This document shows positions 1 to 8,071 of a stretch of 64,000 nt of DNA, in pieces. The stretch is from Arcanobacterium phocae. GTDB lineage: Bacteria; Actinomycetota; Actinomycetes; Actinomycetales; Actinomycetaceae. The first letter of the stretch is position 1, and each line of letters starts with the position of its first letter. The notes under the pieces were generated by a model. The model did not search any database and was not told where the DNA came from. It was given only the letters and a program-made list of their open reading frames with translations. The stretch is taken from the NCBI RefSeq assembly GCF_900105865.1, contig NZ_LT629804.1:1240001-1304000 (forward strand), read 5' to 3'. A program made the position numbers and the translations under genes.

Positions 1-386
1 AAAACGAGAGTTTCCAGTACAACACACTCTGCAAAAGTGCCGACTACCGTAAGTAACGGCGAGTACGGGAAGTAACATTCACCTTCGGCATACCCATAAA
101 TATCTCCAGTAAAACGCCAGTTCTTCAAAAACTCCAAGGTGCGCTCGCCAACAACATGGGCATCACGCAAGTAGGCAATTTCGTCGTCGTCAAACGTGAA
201 ATCTTGCAGAGCTTCTAAAATACGTCCCGTGCCCGCGACTACACCGTAACGCCGTGAACCGGGGAGACGGCGGCCAAATACTTCGAAGACGCACGGTAAT
301 TCAGCGCGCCCAGTTTCGAAAGCTGACTCGATCATTGTCAGCTCATACATATCCGTTAGCAGAGCGGTACTCAAAGAATGTTTCAT
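1..386 (-). CDS. pncB: Nicotinate phosphoribosyltransferase, N-terminal part (cut by window edge)
   Basis: Reading leftward from the ATG at 386-384, the translation begins MKHSLSTALLTDMYELTM and runs open to the window edge, giving about 128 residues. The ALLTDMYELTM stretch and the following GRAELPCVFEVFGRRLPG-type sequence match the N-terminus of nicotinate phosphoribosyltransferase. This enzyme makes nicotinate mononucleotide from nicotinate and PRPP in NAD salvage. The gene diverges from clpS, the arrangement also found in mycobacteria (pncB1/clpS). The catalytic C-terminal part lies outside the window, so activity cannot be judged. Confidence 0.88.
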   Translation of the reverse strand, partial: MKHSLSTALLTDMYELTMIESAFETGRAELPCVFEVFGRRLPGSRRYGVVAGTGRILEALQDFTFDDDEIAYLRDAHVVGERTLEFLKNWRFTGDIYGYAEGECYFPYSPLLTVVGTFAECVVLETLV

Positions 387-459
387 AGTTTAACCGTAGG
401 CGGGAATGGACAAAAAATCTACCAAACAAGCTGTGTTTTCGCCCTCTGGACTAATCGCG

Positions 460-465
460 TAGACT
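460..465 (+). promoter_or_regulatory. -10 box of a predicted leaderless clpS transcript
   Basis: TAGACT lies 6 nt before the GTG start of clpS, so transcription should begin at or next to the start codon. No Shine-Dalgarno sequence precedes the start, and the -35 region is weak. The same TAGACT-N6-start layout recurs at rph. Confidence 0.5.
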
Positions 466-471
466 AGAAAC

Positions 472-759
472 GTGACTAATTCTGTTCCTGAAACTCACAG
501 TGCACCCGCTGAGCATGGTTTGCCTGAAGCTCAGTGGCGCACTGTTGTCCATAATGATCCCGTTAACCTGATGACCTATGTCCAGTGGGTTTTCGAAACT
601 TATTTTGGGATGACACCAACCGTAGCGCGTGCTCGGATGCTAACGGTTCATCGAGAGGGACGGGCAGTGGTTGCTAGTGGCGGGCGTGAATCGATGGAAC
701 GCCATGTTCAGGCGCTCCACGGATATGGCCTGCGAGCAACCTTAGAACAGGAGGACTGA
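472..759 (+). CDS. clpS: ATP-dependent Clp protease adaptor ClpS
   Basis: A 95-residue protein with the ClpS core: VVHNDPVN at residues 25-32 followed by the helix beginning MTYVQWVFETYFGM. ClpS binds the N-domain of the Clp ATPase (ClpC in actinobacteria) and delivers N-degron substrates to ClpP. The H-N-D-P stretch forms part of the pocket that recognises N-terminal bulky residues. The GTG start is the only sensible one and is probably leaderless. The gene overlaps the next one at TGATG, implying translational coupling. Confidence 0.93.
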   Translation: MTNSVPETHSAPAEHGLPEAQWRTVVHNDPVNLMTYVQWVFETYFGMTPTVARARMLTVHREGRAVVASGGRESMERHVQALHGYGLRATLEQED

Positions 760-1439
760 TGCGCGCATTTTTGGCGGTACGCGGGGGATATGAGGCCCAA
801 CTAGATGACGAAGAGCGGGCCATGATGATGGGGCTGGCATCGGACGTTGTGGTGATTCTTGGGTCGCACGTTGATCGCGAACTGGATCGCCGGCAACGAA
901 TTGCCGAGGATCCATTTGCGGCTTTCGAAGATCAGTTCACAGCTATCGAAAAACGGGTAGAAGACGACGGCGATGAAAACCTGTTTACGGTTCCTGATTT
1001 GCCGATGGATGATGCGTTAGAACGGCTACTGCCGGATATGAGTGAAGACCCCGAACTAGCCGCTGAGCTTCGGGCTATTACCGAAGAGAGCGTGGCTGCA
1101 ACGAAGATCGATCATCTAGTGTCAATGTATGAGACGTTGTCTGCTATCCCAGAAGGCATTATGGATGTCACGATTACGAATGATGCGGCACCTGCGTGGT
1201 TGGCGGCAATGAACGATATTCGGTTGGTGTTGTCGATGCGGCTAGAGATCGCTGACGACGACGATGCGGCACGTATCTATGAGCGGGCTGGGGTTTTCAC
1301 CGGGACGAGTTCGCGTGACACATCTGGCTTACCGCCGATAGAAACTCAAGAAGATATGATGGCTGTGCTTTATGCCATGGTGACCTGGTGGCAAGAGTCA
1401 CTGATAAGCGCAGTTCGCCATAAGTCGCTTCGCGGGTAA
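759..1439 (+). CDS. DUF2017 family protein
   Basis: A 226-residue, acidic, soluble protein directly coupled to clpS (stop and start overlap). Size and position match the actinobacterial DUF2017 family, which almost always follows clpS; the family has no established function. The N-terminus ([19 protein letters not shown]) and the helical C-terminus ending in a [15 protein letters not shown] segment are typical. No catalytic motif or membrane segment is visible. The tight coupling to clpS suggests a link to protein turnover, which is inference only. Confidence 0.8.
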   Translation: MRAFLAVRGGYEAQLDDEERAMMMGLASDVVVILGSHVDRELDRRQRIAEDPFAAFEDQFTAIEKRVEDDGDENLFTVPDLPMDDALERLLPDMSEDPELAAELRAITEESVAATKIDHLVSMYETLSAIPEGIMDVTITNDAAPAWLAAMNDIRLVLSMRLEIADDDDAARIYERAGVFTGTSSRDTSGLPPIETQEDMMAVLYAMVTWWQESLISAVRHKSLRG

Positions 1440-1442
1440 AAT
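1437..1442 (+). promoter_or_regulatory. -10 box of a predicted leaderless murI transcript
   Basis: TAAAAT spans the stop codon of the upstream gene and ends 7 nt before the murI ATG. No Shine-Dalgarno sequence is present, so murI can probably be transcribed on its own as a leaderless message. Confidence 0.45.
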
Positions 1443-1449
1443 TGACAGT

Positions 1450-2298
1450 ATGAATAGTGCACGCAATGACGCCCCGATTGGGGTCTTCGATTCCGGGGTC
1501 GGGGGCCTGACTGTTGCGCGCGCCATTATTGATCAGCTCCCGAACGAATCAGTGACCTATATTGGTGATACAGCTAATTGCCCGTATGGCCCGCGCCCGA
1601 TTGCGCAAGTGCGTGAACTAGCGTTGAATGTGATGGATCATCTGGTTGCAACCGGCGTAAAAATGCTGGTGATTGCATGTAATACTGCATCGTCAGCAGT
1701 TTTGCATGACGCTCGGGAGCGGTACACCGTTCAACAGGGAATCCCGGTTGTTGAAGTGATCCGTCCCGCGGCGCGAGCAGCAGTCCGCGCCACTCGTAAT
1801 GGAAAAGTTGGCGTGATTGCTACCCAAGCGACGATCCGATCTGGGGCTTATGAGGATGCGTTTGCGGCTGTTCCTGATCTGCAGATAACCTCCGCTGTGG
1901 CCCCACGATTCGTAGAATTTGCAGAAGCAGGTATAACTACCGGTGCTGATCTGATGAATACCGCCAGAGACTATTTAGCACCAATCAAAGTAGCCGGCGT
2001 GGACACATTGGTTCTTGGATGTACGCACTATCCGTTCCTTTCTGGTGCTATTGGTTACGTGATGGGCGAGGATGTTCTGCTGGTTTCATCTGCTGATGAG
2101 ACTGCGAAAGATGTCTATCGGGGACTGACTGAATCAGATCTGTTACGTGCCCCAAGTTCAGAAAAGCCGATTTATCAGTTTAATGTGACCGGCGCTGATG
2201 ATTCATTCCGGGTCTTGGCTCGCCGGTTCTTAGGCCCAAAGGTATCTCATGTTTCGCATGTTGACATTCCATCTGCTCACCCTAATCCCGCCTCTTGA
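1450..2298 (+). CDS. murI: Glutamate racemase
   Basis: A 282-residue enzyme that converts L- to D-glutamate for peptidoglycan. All family signatures are present: [12 protein letters not shown] (residues 11-22, with Asp14 and Ser15), the first catalytic Cys77 in ACNTASS, and the second, Cys191, in LGCTHYPFL. It sits in the clpS-murI-MBL-rph-rdgB order common in actinobacteria. A possible internal promoter overlaps the end of the DUF2017 gene. Nothing suggests inactivation. Confidence 0.96.
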   Translation: MNSARNDAPIGVFDSGVGGLTVARAIIDQLPNESVTYIGDTANCPYGPRPIAQVRELALNVMDHLVATGVKMLVIACNTASSAVLHDARERYTVQQGIPVVEVIRPAARAAVRATRNGKVGVIATQATIRSGAYEDAFAAVPDLQITSAVAPRFVEFAEAGITTGADLMNTARDYLAPIKVAGVDTLVLGCTHYPFLSGAIGYVMGEDVLLVSSADETAKDVYRGLTESDLLRAPSSEKPIYQFNVTGADDSFRVLARRFLGPKVSHVSHVDIPSAHPNPAS

Positions 2299-2311
2299 GG
2301 AGACGCTTTAA

Positions 2312-3112
2312 GTGAAACTCACAATTATTGGTTGCTCTGGTTCGATGTCTGGCAAAGATTCGCCGGCGTCGTCGTATTTACTCCAAGCCGAAGGCAAAGA
2401 TGAGTCAGGACTGCAACGAACGTTCTCGATCGTGCTTGATTTTGGGCCAGGAGCGATGGGACGGTTGTTGCGCTATGTTGATCCCGCGATGATAGATGCA
2501 ATGTTCTTTTCGCATCTTCATGCTGATCATTGTGCAGACATGGTAGGTATGCAGGTATACCGACGCTGGTATCCCGAGGGTGCATTGCCACAGATACCGG
2601 TATATTCTCCTGGCGATGGGGCCGCGCGAGTTCGGGGACTGTCAGCTGATGATCCGGCTGAAACCTATGAAACTGAATTCGATTTTCACGCCGTTGGGCC
2701 GGGAAATATTGTTCATGTTGGTCCGTTCAGCGTTGAATTCTTCGCCGCCTATCACACGGTACCAGCCTTATCGTTACGGATTACCGGACCTTCTGAAGAC
2801 CCGGACCTGGGCCGACCGGCCGTTCTCACCTTTACTGGAGACACCGATACCTGCGACAGCGTTATCGACGCCGAACGCGACGCCGATCTTGTTCTTTCTG
2901 AAGCAGCGTTCGAAGAAGGGCGTGATACGGTTCGCGGAGTGCACCTAACGGGTGTGCGAGCTGGACAGATGGCAGCTGAAGCCGGTGCGAAGCGTTTGGT
3001 ACTCACGCATCTGCAACCATGGACGAATCCTAGGAAGAATGCGGCAGACGCGCGCAGTGTTTTCGACGGCGATGTTCACGTGGCTAGTGCTGGGGATGTC
3101 TACACCCTCTAG
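2312..3112 (+). CDS. MBL-fold metal-dependent hydrolase (Rv1339-like)
   Basis: A 266-residue metallo-beta-lactamase-fold protein. The metal motif HLHADH (H68, H70, D72, H73) and a later TGDTDTCDS segment support a dinuclear metal site, as in the RNase Z/phosphodiesterase branch. The GTG start at 2312 follows a GAGGAG element. The gene follows murI as Rv1339 does in mycobacteria, where that homologue has been reported as an atypical cyclic-AMP phosphodiesterase. Substrate here is inferred from orthology; the sequence alone only supports an MBL hydrolase. Confidence 0.8.
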   Translation: MKLTIIGCSGSMSGKDSPASSYLLQAEGKDESGLQRTFSIVLDFGPGAMGRLLRYVDPAMIDAMFFSHLHADHCADMVGMQVYRRWYPEGALPQIPVYSPGDGAARVRGLSADDPAETYETEFDFHAVGPGNIVHVGPFSVEFFAAYHTVPALSLRITGPSEDPDLGRPAVLTFTGDTDTCDSVIDAERDADLVLSEAAFEEGRDTVRGVHLTGVRAGQMAAEAGAKRLVLTHLQPWTNPRKNAADARSVFDGDVHVASAGDVYTL

Positions 3113-3139
3113 CCCAAGGTAAGCCAAGTAGTTGAGTAG

Positions 3140-3175
3140 CTAGTGAGGCCTGGCCAGTAAAGCTAGGCCTCACTA
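3140..3175. terminator. Hairpin between convergent MBL and bacteriocin-like genes
   Basis: Perfect 12-bp arms CTAGTGAGGCCT/AGGCCTCACTAG sit between two convergent genes. Neither side has a strong T-run, so it may act in both directions with modest efficiency. Confidence 0.6.
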
Positions 3176-3209
3176 GTGTCAGAGCCGTATGTCGGGTGTT
3201 TGAGTAGTT

Positions 3210-3989
3210 TTATGTCCATGAGTGAGAGATGCATGTGACAAGATCTGCGGACTTGATTCCGGTTGCAAGTCCAACACAAAATACACATCCTCCACCAAAT
3301 GTGGCGGCGCATGCTGCACCGCATACAAAAGCGATCGTGCCAGCTACCCAGCTGTTGATGTGTAGTCTACCCAAACAGTCGTTCAGCTTATTCCAATCAA
3401 GGCCAGCTAAAGTGATCTCAGTTGTATTTTGAGCTTCAGTTTCGGATGGTAATTCGATATTTTTATTGTGGATTAGTTCGTTGTCAGCCCAAGATTTTAC
3501 ATTGGCATTATGTGCGTCCTTGATTGTTGTATATATTTCAGTAGTGTGGATCTCATCTTGTTCGAAATAAAAAACTACACGATTAACTGCGAGAAGATCT
3601 TCTGGTCCGCTTAACGGAACTGAGATCAGTCGAGTGTTTTTGTAGCTAAAAGCATCCGCTCTATCCCAGTCTAGTGATTCTAGGGAGTTTGGCATGTAGT
3701 TTAACATTTTTGCTTGGACTGTGAGGGAGGATGATTCGTCTTCTGGAAGTCTGCGGAGGTCAGATGCTATCGACATTGCTTCATGTCCTGCGGATATAGA
3801 AGAAAGTGGACTGTCGAGATTCACCATTGGTAACGTTTCGATGAGCTTAGAGCTCTCAACATTAGTATTAGTTTTAGCTGTTACTGCACTGGTACCTATA
3901 CTTGAAATTCCTTCTTGAATGTTTGCCGTGGAACTGCGCGTTTGAGCTTGTACTGGACGATCAGATTCTAGATAGGGGGGGGGAGACAA
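3210..3989 (-). CDS. Bacteriocin-like protein with Cys-rich halocin C8-like C-terminus (downstream part of a split gene)
   Basis: A 259-residue frame that would start at a TTG with no ribosome binding site inside the upstream ORF. The first ~200 residues are Ser/Thr-rich and acidic without recognisable motifs. The last ~55 hold six Cys in a small-residue-rich hydrophobic segment (NDC, VCGAAC, GGGCVFC, VTC), with Trp before them. That resembles the halocin C8-like bacteriocin domain; this assignment is from memory of the family pattern. Removing one C from the C9 tract at 3983-3975 fuses it to the 97-residue ORF upstream, giving a protein of about 347 residues. That provides the membrane or signal segment this frame lacks. 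Confidence 0.5.
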   Translation of the reverse strand: MSPPPYLESDRPVQAQTRSSTANIQEGISSIGTSAVTAKTNTNVESSKLIETLPMVNLDSPLSSISAGHEAMSIASDLRRLPEDESSSLTVQAKMLNYMPNSLESLDWDRADAFSYKNTRLISVPLSGPEDLLAVNRVVFYFEQDEIHTTEIYTTIKDAHNANVKSWADNELIHNKNIELPSETEAQNTTEITLAGLDWNKLNDCLGRLHINSWVAGTIAFVCGAACAATFGGGCVFCVGLATGIKSADLVTCISHSWT

Positions 3990-4254
3990 GAAAGGACGCT
4001 AAGATACCGGCTAAGACGGCCGCGGCGACAATAATATATAGTTTAGTGCGGGACATAATATGAGATATTTTCGCTACAGCGTAGGTGAGGGCAAGTGTCA
4101 TAAAGACTAGTGCGATAATGCTGAAGGAAGCTGCATATCTATGGAATTTTTCCATCGTAGCGAGATATGAGGCGACTGTACTCAAACCTAGGAGAGTAAT
4201 TACAACAATTTTACTGCGGACAATGCTTGATTTTTCGTGATGTATAGACTTCAT
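3961..4254 (-). CDS. Membrane protein (N-terminal part of the split bacteriocin-like gene)
   Basis: A 97-residue ORF with a good AGGAGG-type ribosome binding site just before its ATG. It has three hydrophobic segments: about residues 17-34, 42-60 and 70-90. The last segment, preceded by MSRTK, reads like a Sec signal peptide or membrane anchor. It ends just after a run of nine C. With eight C, translation continues into the 259-residue Cys-rich frame. It could be a separate small immunity-type membrane protein or the N-terminus of one precursor; the position of the tract favours the latter. Confidence 0.5.
   Translation of the reverse strand: MKSIHHEKSSIVRSKIVVITLLGLSTVASYLATMEKFHRYAASFSIIALVFMTLALTYAVAKISHIMSRTKLYIIVAAAVLAGILASFLVSPPLSRI
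3975..3983. repeat. G9/C9 homopolymer at the junction of the split gene
   Basis: Nine consecutive G (C on the coding strand). At this length the upstream frame stops four codons later; at eight or eleven it joins the downstream frame. A candidate phase-variation switch. Confidence 0.75.
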
Positions 4255-4378
4255 TTTTCCTCCTATAAAGTTAACTGGGTCACATTAAATATATCATATT
4301 TCCTCAAAGCTAACTAGGTAATATTGCCGGATTTATGGAATTGGGTGTGAAATACTTTTGATATGCGACAGCGGGTTT

Positions 4379-4905
4379 GGCTGATAATCCTGAATAATCA
4401 GCACTTCGAACTCCGGCAGACATTCGAGCTATTTATGGTGTGGTAACTGAAGAGGAAGACGATAAAGCAGATGTTCCAGATGGGAAGCTATTCCGTACCC
4501 GACCAGTGCAAGTGATCACCACATCTCAGAAAGTCATACATACGGGTTTTCGGCCGGAACAGAAAATAATGGCGGGTCTAGAATCAATGTTGCAGAAATT
4601 AGCGCGCTTGTCTGAGTCGTATGTTATCTCCCATATTGATCAAAAAGACCCCGTACTGCAAACAGTTCATCGAGGTGGATAATGATTGTTCGACGATTTT
4701 ATGGGTTCTTGCCCAAGCAGAATTGTTTTCCGGTGGGACTGCGATGGAACGTCGAGAATTAGAACACCACGTAAAGAAATCGACTCCTACGATCAGCCGT
4801 CACATTAAGCATCTTGCAGAAGAAGGATGGGTAGAAGTGGTGTCTCAACGTCCCGTCACTATGAGGCTGTCCGACGAGGGTATGTCTCGGCTCGGCCTGC
4901 GGTAG
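4379..4905 (+). pseudogene. Broken Fic-family-like gene
   Basis: Two overlapping frames look like the ends of one gene. The first (4440-4682, extending upstream without a clear start) resembles the N-terminal part of Fic proteins: a TEEEDDKADVPDGKLFRTRPV-like stretch followed by VIHTGFRPEQKI. The second (4621-4905) is a winged-helix-like tail (ISRHIKHLAEEGWVEVV), as at the end of some Fic proteins. The frame changes near 4660-4680, and the catalytic HPFxxGNGR core is absent. It is therefore most likely a decayed gene with an internal deletion. The family assignment rests on weak similarity; a small wHTH regulator (4621-4905) is the alternative. Confidence 0.4.
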
Positions 4906-4929
4906 TCTGCGGACCGATACGTACCCGGG

Positions 4930-4935
4930 TAGACT
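4930..4935 (+). promoter_or_regulatory. -10 box of a predicted leaderless rph transcript
   Basis: TAGACT ends 6 nt before the ATG of rph, and no Shine-Dalgarno sequence is present. The layout is the same as at clpS. Confidence 0.5.
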
Positions 4936-4941
4936 AATTCC

Positions 4942-5685
4942 ATGACTACTTTTTCTCGCGCCGACGGTCGCTCAACCGATGAACTTCGCCCAGTAAAAAT
5001 TACCCGTAATTTCCTTGATGCTGGCGAAGGCTCTGTCCTTGTCGAATTTGGTAACACCAAAGTGCTGTGTGTTGCGTCCTTTACTGAAGGTGTTCCGCGG
5101 TGGCGCAAAGATTCTGGGGAAGGCTGGGTAACTGGAGAATATGCCATGTTGCCACGTGCAACCTCCACCCGTAACCAGCGCGAGTCAGTCAAAGGAAAAG
5201 TCTCGGGCCGTACTCAAGAAATTTCCCGCCTAGTCGGACGTGCCTTGCGTGCCGTCGTTGATATGAGTGCCCTGGGAGAGAACACAATTGTGCTTGACTG
5301 TGACGTTTTGCAGGCCGACGGCGGAACCCGTACCGCATCTATTACTGGCGCTTACGTTGCACTGGCAGACGCAGTTGCGTGGGGGATCGCACAGGGACAC
5401 ATTAAGCCGCGTGCCGGTAAGCCGGTGCTGAAGGACTCGGTGGCAGCAATTTCAGTCGGCATTATCGACGGCGTGCCATGTCTTGATCTGCCCTACGAGG
5501 AAGACGTACGTGCAGAGACAGATATGAACGTTGTGATGACTGGTTCTGGAAAATTCGTTGAAGTCCAAGGTACTGCCGAGGGTGAACCATTTGATCGCAC
5601 TGAACTGGGAGTCTTGCTTGATTTAGCAACAAAGGGTTGTCAGGAGCTCACTGCCAAGCAAACTGCGGTTCTAACGGAGAAATAA
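4942..5685 (+). CDS. rph: Ribonuclease PH
   Basis: A 247-residue phosphorolytic 3'-5' exoribonuclease that trims tRNA 3' ends. The N-terminus ([15 protein letters not shown]), the [10 protein letters not shown] segment, the basic [16 protein letters not shown] helix and [17 protein letters not shown] are the RNase PH signatures. Length is normal. It is followed 5 nt later by rdgB, as in most actinobacteria. Confidence 0.96.
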   Translation: MTTFSRADGRSTDELRPVKITRNFLDAGEGSVLVEFGNTKVLCVASFTEGVPRWRKDSGEGWVTGEYAMLPRATSTRNQRESVKGKVSGRTQEISRLVGRALRAVVDMSALGENTIVLDCDVLQADGGTRTASITGAYVALADAVAWGIAQGHIKPRAGKPVLKDSVAAISVGIIDGVPCLDLPYEEDVRAETDMNVVMTGSGKFVEVQGTAEGEPFDRTELGVLLDLATKGCQELTAKQTAVLTEK

Positions 5686-5690
5686 CGACG

Positions 5691-6311
5691 ATGGGAACTC
5701 AACCGCGTCTTATTCTTGCTACCCGAAACGCCCATAAAGTTGGTGAATTGCGGGATATTCTGGCTTCTTTTTTGCCCGGGATCGATTTAACTACAATCCA
5801 TTCGGCTGCTGATCTCGATGTGCCCGAACCGGTAGAAGATGCTGTAACATTTGCTGGCAATGCGCTGATTAAAGCTCGGCAAATTGCCCAAGCAACCGGC
5901 ATCCCGGCAGTCGCCGACGATTCCGGAATCTGCGTGGACGTTCTCGGCGGTGCGCCAGGAGTTTTCTCGGCACGCTGGAGCGGTCAACACGGTAACGATC
6001 AGGCCAACTTGGATTTGTTACTCGCTCAGTTAAGCGATGTGTTGCCCGAATATCGGTCTGCTCATTTTGCGTGTGCTGCTGCGCTGGTAATGCCAGACGG
6101 TCAAGAATTTGTTCGCGAGGGTCGCATGGCCGGAACGCTACGCTATGAAGCTGTAGGTGCAGGCGGTTTTGGATACGATCCGATCTTCCAGCCAGACGGT
6201 TACGACGTCACTGCAGCTGAACTAACGCCCGCGCAAAAGAACAGTATCTCGCATCGCGGCCGGGCATTCGCAGAGCTTGGTCCGATCATCGCACGCCACG
6301 TTTTTCAGTGA
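5691..6311 (+). CDS. rdgB: Non-canonical purine NTP pyrophosphatase (RdgB/HAM1)
   Basis: A 206-residue protein from the ATG at 5691; a longer in-frame extension would overlap rph and is unlikely. It hydrolyses dITP, XTP and related nucleotides. Visible motifs are the TRNAHKVGEL phosphate-binding start (residues 11-20), VADDSGICVD, ARWSG and GFGYDPIF. It ends 2 nt from the convergent DUF4916 gene, with no terminator between them. Confidence 0.95.
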   Translation: MGTQPRLILATRNAHKVGELRDILASFLPGIDLTTIHSAADLDVPEPVEDAVTFAGNALIKARQIAQATGIPAVADDSGICVDVLGGAPGVFSARWSGQHGNDQANLDLLLAQLSDVLPEYRSAHFACAAALVMPDGQEFVREGRMAGTLRYEAVGAGGFGYDPIFQPDGYDVTAAELTPAQKNSISHRGRAFAELGPIIARHVFQ

Positions 6312-6313
6312 GC

Positions 6314-6844
6314 CTATTCGATTCCAAGATGGGCGAGTGCTCGCTTAATCAGTGGTAGATGAGTGGAAACGATTTCTGACTGTAACGATGTAGTGAGGAG
6401 ATCGCGTGGTGGAAACCAAGTGATCTCCAACGCATCGGCACTGGCAGAACAATCTCCAGCCACCGGAATAATATACGCAAGTGAAACTGCGTGTTGACGT
6501 GGATCGTGCCAACCTTCGCCTGGAGTAGGGAAGTACTCGCCAATAGTGAACGGCGTCAAACATGCCGGAAGCTGTGGCAATGCCATAAGTCCAAGATCTT
6601 TGTCAATATGACGAATAATGGCGTCCCGGATAGATTCGTGGAACAACACCCGGCCGGAGATAATCGATCGAGTGATACCAACGTCTTTGGCAGATAAGAG
6701 TAGACCGATTGCTTCGATACGTCCGGCGTCATCGATGCGTACTGGAATAATGTCTACGTAAAGCATCGGCACTTTGTTTCGGACAAACTCGAGTTCTTCC
6801 GGCGAAAGCCATGGTCCCATATCATCAGAAGCAATTTCACTCAT
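6314..6844 (-). CDS. DUF4916 / NUDIX-like protein
   Basis: A 176-residue cytoplasmic protein related to the actinobacterial DUF4916 family, which has a NUDIX-like fold. The N-terminal WLSPEELEFVRNKVPMLYVD and the later TPFTIGEYFPTPGEGWHDPRQH are characteristic. A canonical GX5EX7REUXEEXGU Nudix box is not visible, so pyrophosphohydrolase activity should not be assumed. A CACAAT box (6851-6856) six nt before the ATG suggests a leaderless transcript. Confidence 0.72.
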   Translation of the reverse strand: MSEIASDDMGPWLSPEELEFVRNKVPMLYVDIIPVRIDDAGRIEAIGLLLSAKDVGITRSIISGRVLFHESIRDAIIRHIDKDLGLMALPQLPACLTPFTIGEYFPTPGEGWHDPRQHAVSLAYIIPVAGDCSASADALEITWFPPRDLLTTSLQSEIVSTHLPLIKRALAHLGIE

Positions 6845-6850
6845 ACTTTG

Positions 6851-6856
6851 ATTGTG
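6851..6856 (-). promoter_or_regulatory. -10-like box of the DUF4916 gene
   Basis: CACAAT on the minus strand ends 6 nt before the start codon; no ribosome binding site is seen. Confidence 0.35.
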
Positions 6857-6972
6857 CCAGTTTGAAGACGGGCTGTGGCCGATGTTGTGCCGCTGGTGAA
6901 CACGGTAGGATAAAGAAGAGAAATTATTCGACGACGGCGAACGTGCGTCGTTGGCGTACTGTGGAGGTAAAT

Positions 6973-7287
6973 ATGCGTGCGTTTGAACGTCCCATGATGA
7001 TTGTGTCTTTAGTCTTTATCGGAGTTATGGTTGTGCTTGGGTGGTACACGATCATTGCTGCTCACGGCAACACCACTGGTCTTCTTATCGGAGCTTTAGC
7101 CTCGATTATGGTTGGAGTGGGAGCTTGGGGGTGGCGTCGCGATTCGATGAACTTGTGTGCAACCGCAGCGTTAGGTGCTGGTTTACTTTTTCCTACGCCC
7201 TTTGGCCTCATTCCAATGATCTTCGGCTTCATCCTTTTTACGCTCATAGTCTCACTGGACCTGCTTGCTACGTTCTCGGGCGAGTAG
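6973..7287 (+). CDS. Small integral membrane protein of unknown function
   Basis: A 104-residue protein from the ATG at 6973, chosen because GGAGG lies 5 nt upstream; the longer ORF upstream is not supported. It has four predicted membrane segments: about residues 8-28, 36-53, 60-74 and 78-98, with a short charged WRRDSMN loop. I do not recognise a named family. It is followed by bcp 38 nt later, which has its own ribosome binding site; co-transcription is possible. Confidence 0.6.
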   Translation: MRAFERPMMIVSLVFIGVMVVLGWYTIIAAHGNTTGLLIGALASIMVGVGAWGWRRDSMNLCATAALGAGLLFPTPFGLIPMIFGFILFTLIVSLDLLATFSGE

Positions 7288-7325
7288 GGTAGAAGTGAAG
7301 CTAGGAACGTTTTAAGGAGAACATC

Positions 7326-7805
7326 ATGGCACGTTTAGAAGTAGGACAGAAGGCTCCAGATTTTACTCTCGATACACTCGGCGGTGGAAAAGTATCACTG
7401 TCGGAAGAGCTATCCAAGGCAGATAAAGGCGTGATCGTCTACTTCTATCCGCGGGCTATGACACCCGGTTGTACCACCCAAGCATGTGACTTCCGAGATT
7501 CAGAGAACTCGTTGAAGAGCGCAGGCTATTCGGTGATCGGGGTGTCGCCAGACAAAGTTGAGTCGCTAGAAAAGTTCACAACTAAGAAGAATTTGAATTT
7601 TCCGTTAGCTTCGGATCCATCGAAGGAAGTTCTCGAAGCTTGGGGAGCCTATGGTGAAAAGAAAAACTATGGCCGTATTCTTCGTGGTGTGATTCGCTCT
7701 ACTGTTGTGGTTGCCAAAGATGGTACAGTTTCACACGCTTTTTACAACGTGAAGGCAACGGGACATGTTGCACGTGTCCGCCGGGAACTGGGAATCGACG
7801 AGTGA
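7326..7805 (+). CDS. bcp: Thioredoxin-dependent peroxiredoxin (BCP/PrxQ)
   Basis: A 159-residue thiol peroxidase that reduces peroxides with electrons from thioredoxin. The motif PGCTTQACDFRD holds the peroxidatic Cys49 and, five residues on, the resolving Cys54, the PrxQ arrangement. An AAGGAG ribosome binding site lies 6 nt before the ATG. The thioredoxin gene at about 60.4 kb is a plausible partner. Confidence 0.94.
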   Translation: MARLEVGQKAPDFTLDTLGGGKVSLSEELSKADKGVIVYFYPRAMTPGCTTQACDFRDSENSLKSAGYSVIGVSPDKVESLEKFTTKKNLNFPLASDPSKEVLEAWGAYGEKKNYGRILRGVIRSTVVVAKDGTVSHAFYNVKATGHVARVRRELGIDE

Positions 7806-7912
7806 CGTCAGAAACCTGTGATGTGATCTACGTCAGCATTACTGATACGATTTTGAGTCCAGCAGATCAGTTATGTATGCTAGACCGGTAACGATCTTTA
7901 TGGTTACATCAC

Positions 7913-7994
7913 GCGCGAGTGGCGGAATTGGCAGACGCGCCAGATTTAGGTTCTGGTGCCTTCGGGTGTGAGGGTTCAAGTCCCTCCTCGCGCA
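7913..7994 (+). tRNA. tRNA-Leu (anticodon TAG)
   Basis: Class II tRNA. Acceptor arms GCGCGAG/CTCGCGC, a long variable arm (GGTGCCTTCGGGTGTG) and the GGTTCAAGTCC T-arm are all present. The anticodon loop TTTAGGT between CCAGA and TCTGG gives anticodon TAG. CCA is not encoded. Confidence 0.95.
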
Positions 7995-8071
7995 CTTTTA
8001 AAACGTTGATGTATCAACGATATGCTATTGATTTCCAAAAACTAGGACACGGTCCAGTGCGTATCGTGGTC

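Noticed and set aside
2325..3006. ORFs on the opposite strand and in other frames of the MBL gene
   Set aside because: They overlap a well-supported gene, have no ribosome binding sites and show no protein-like motifs; frame shadows.
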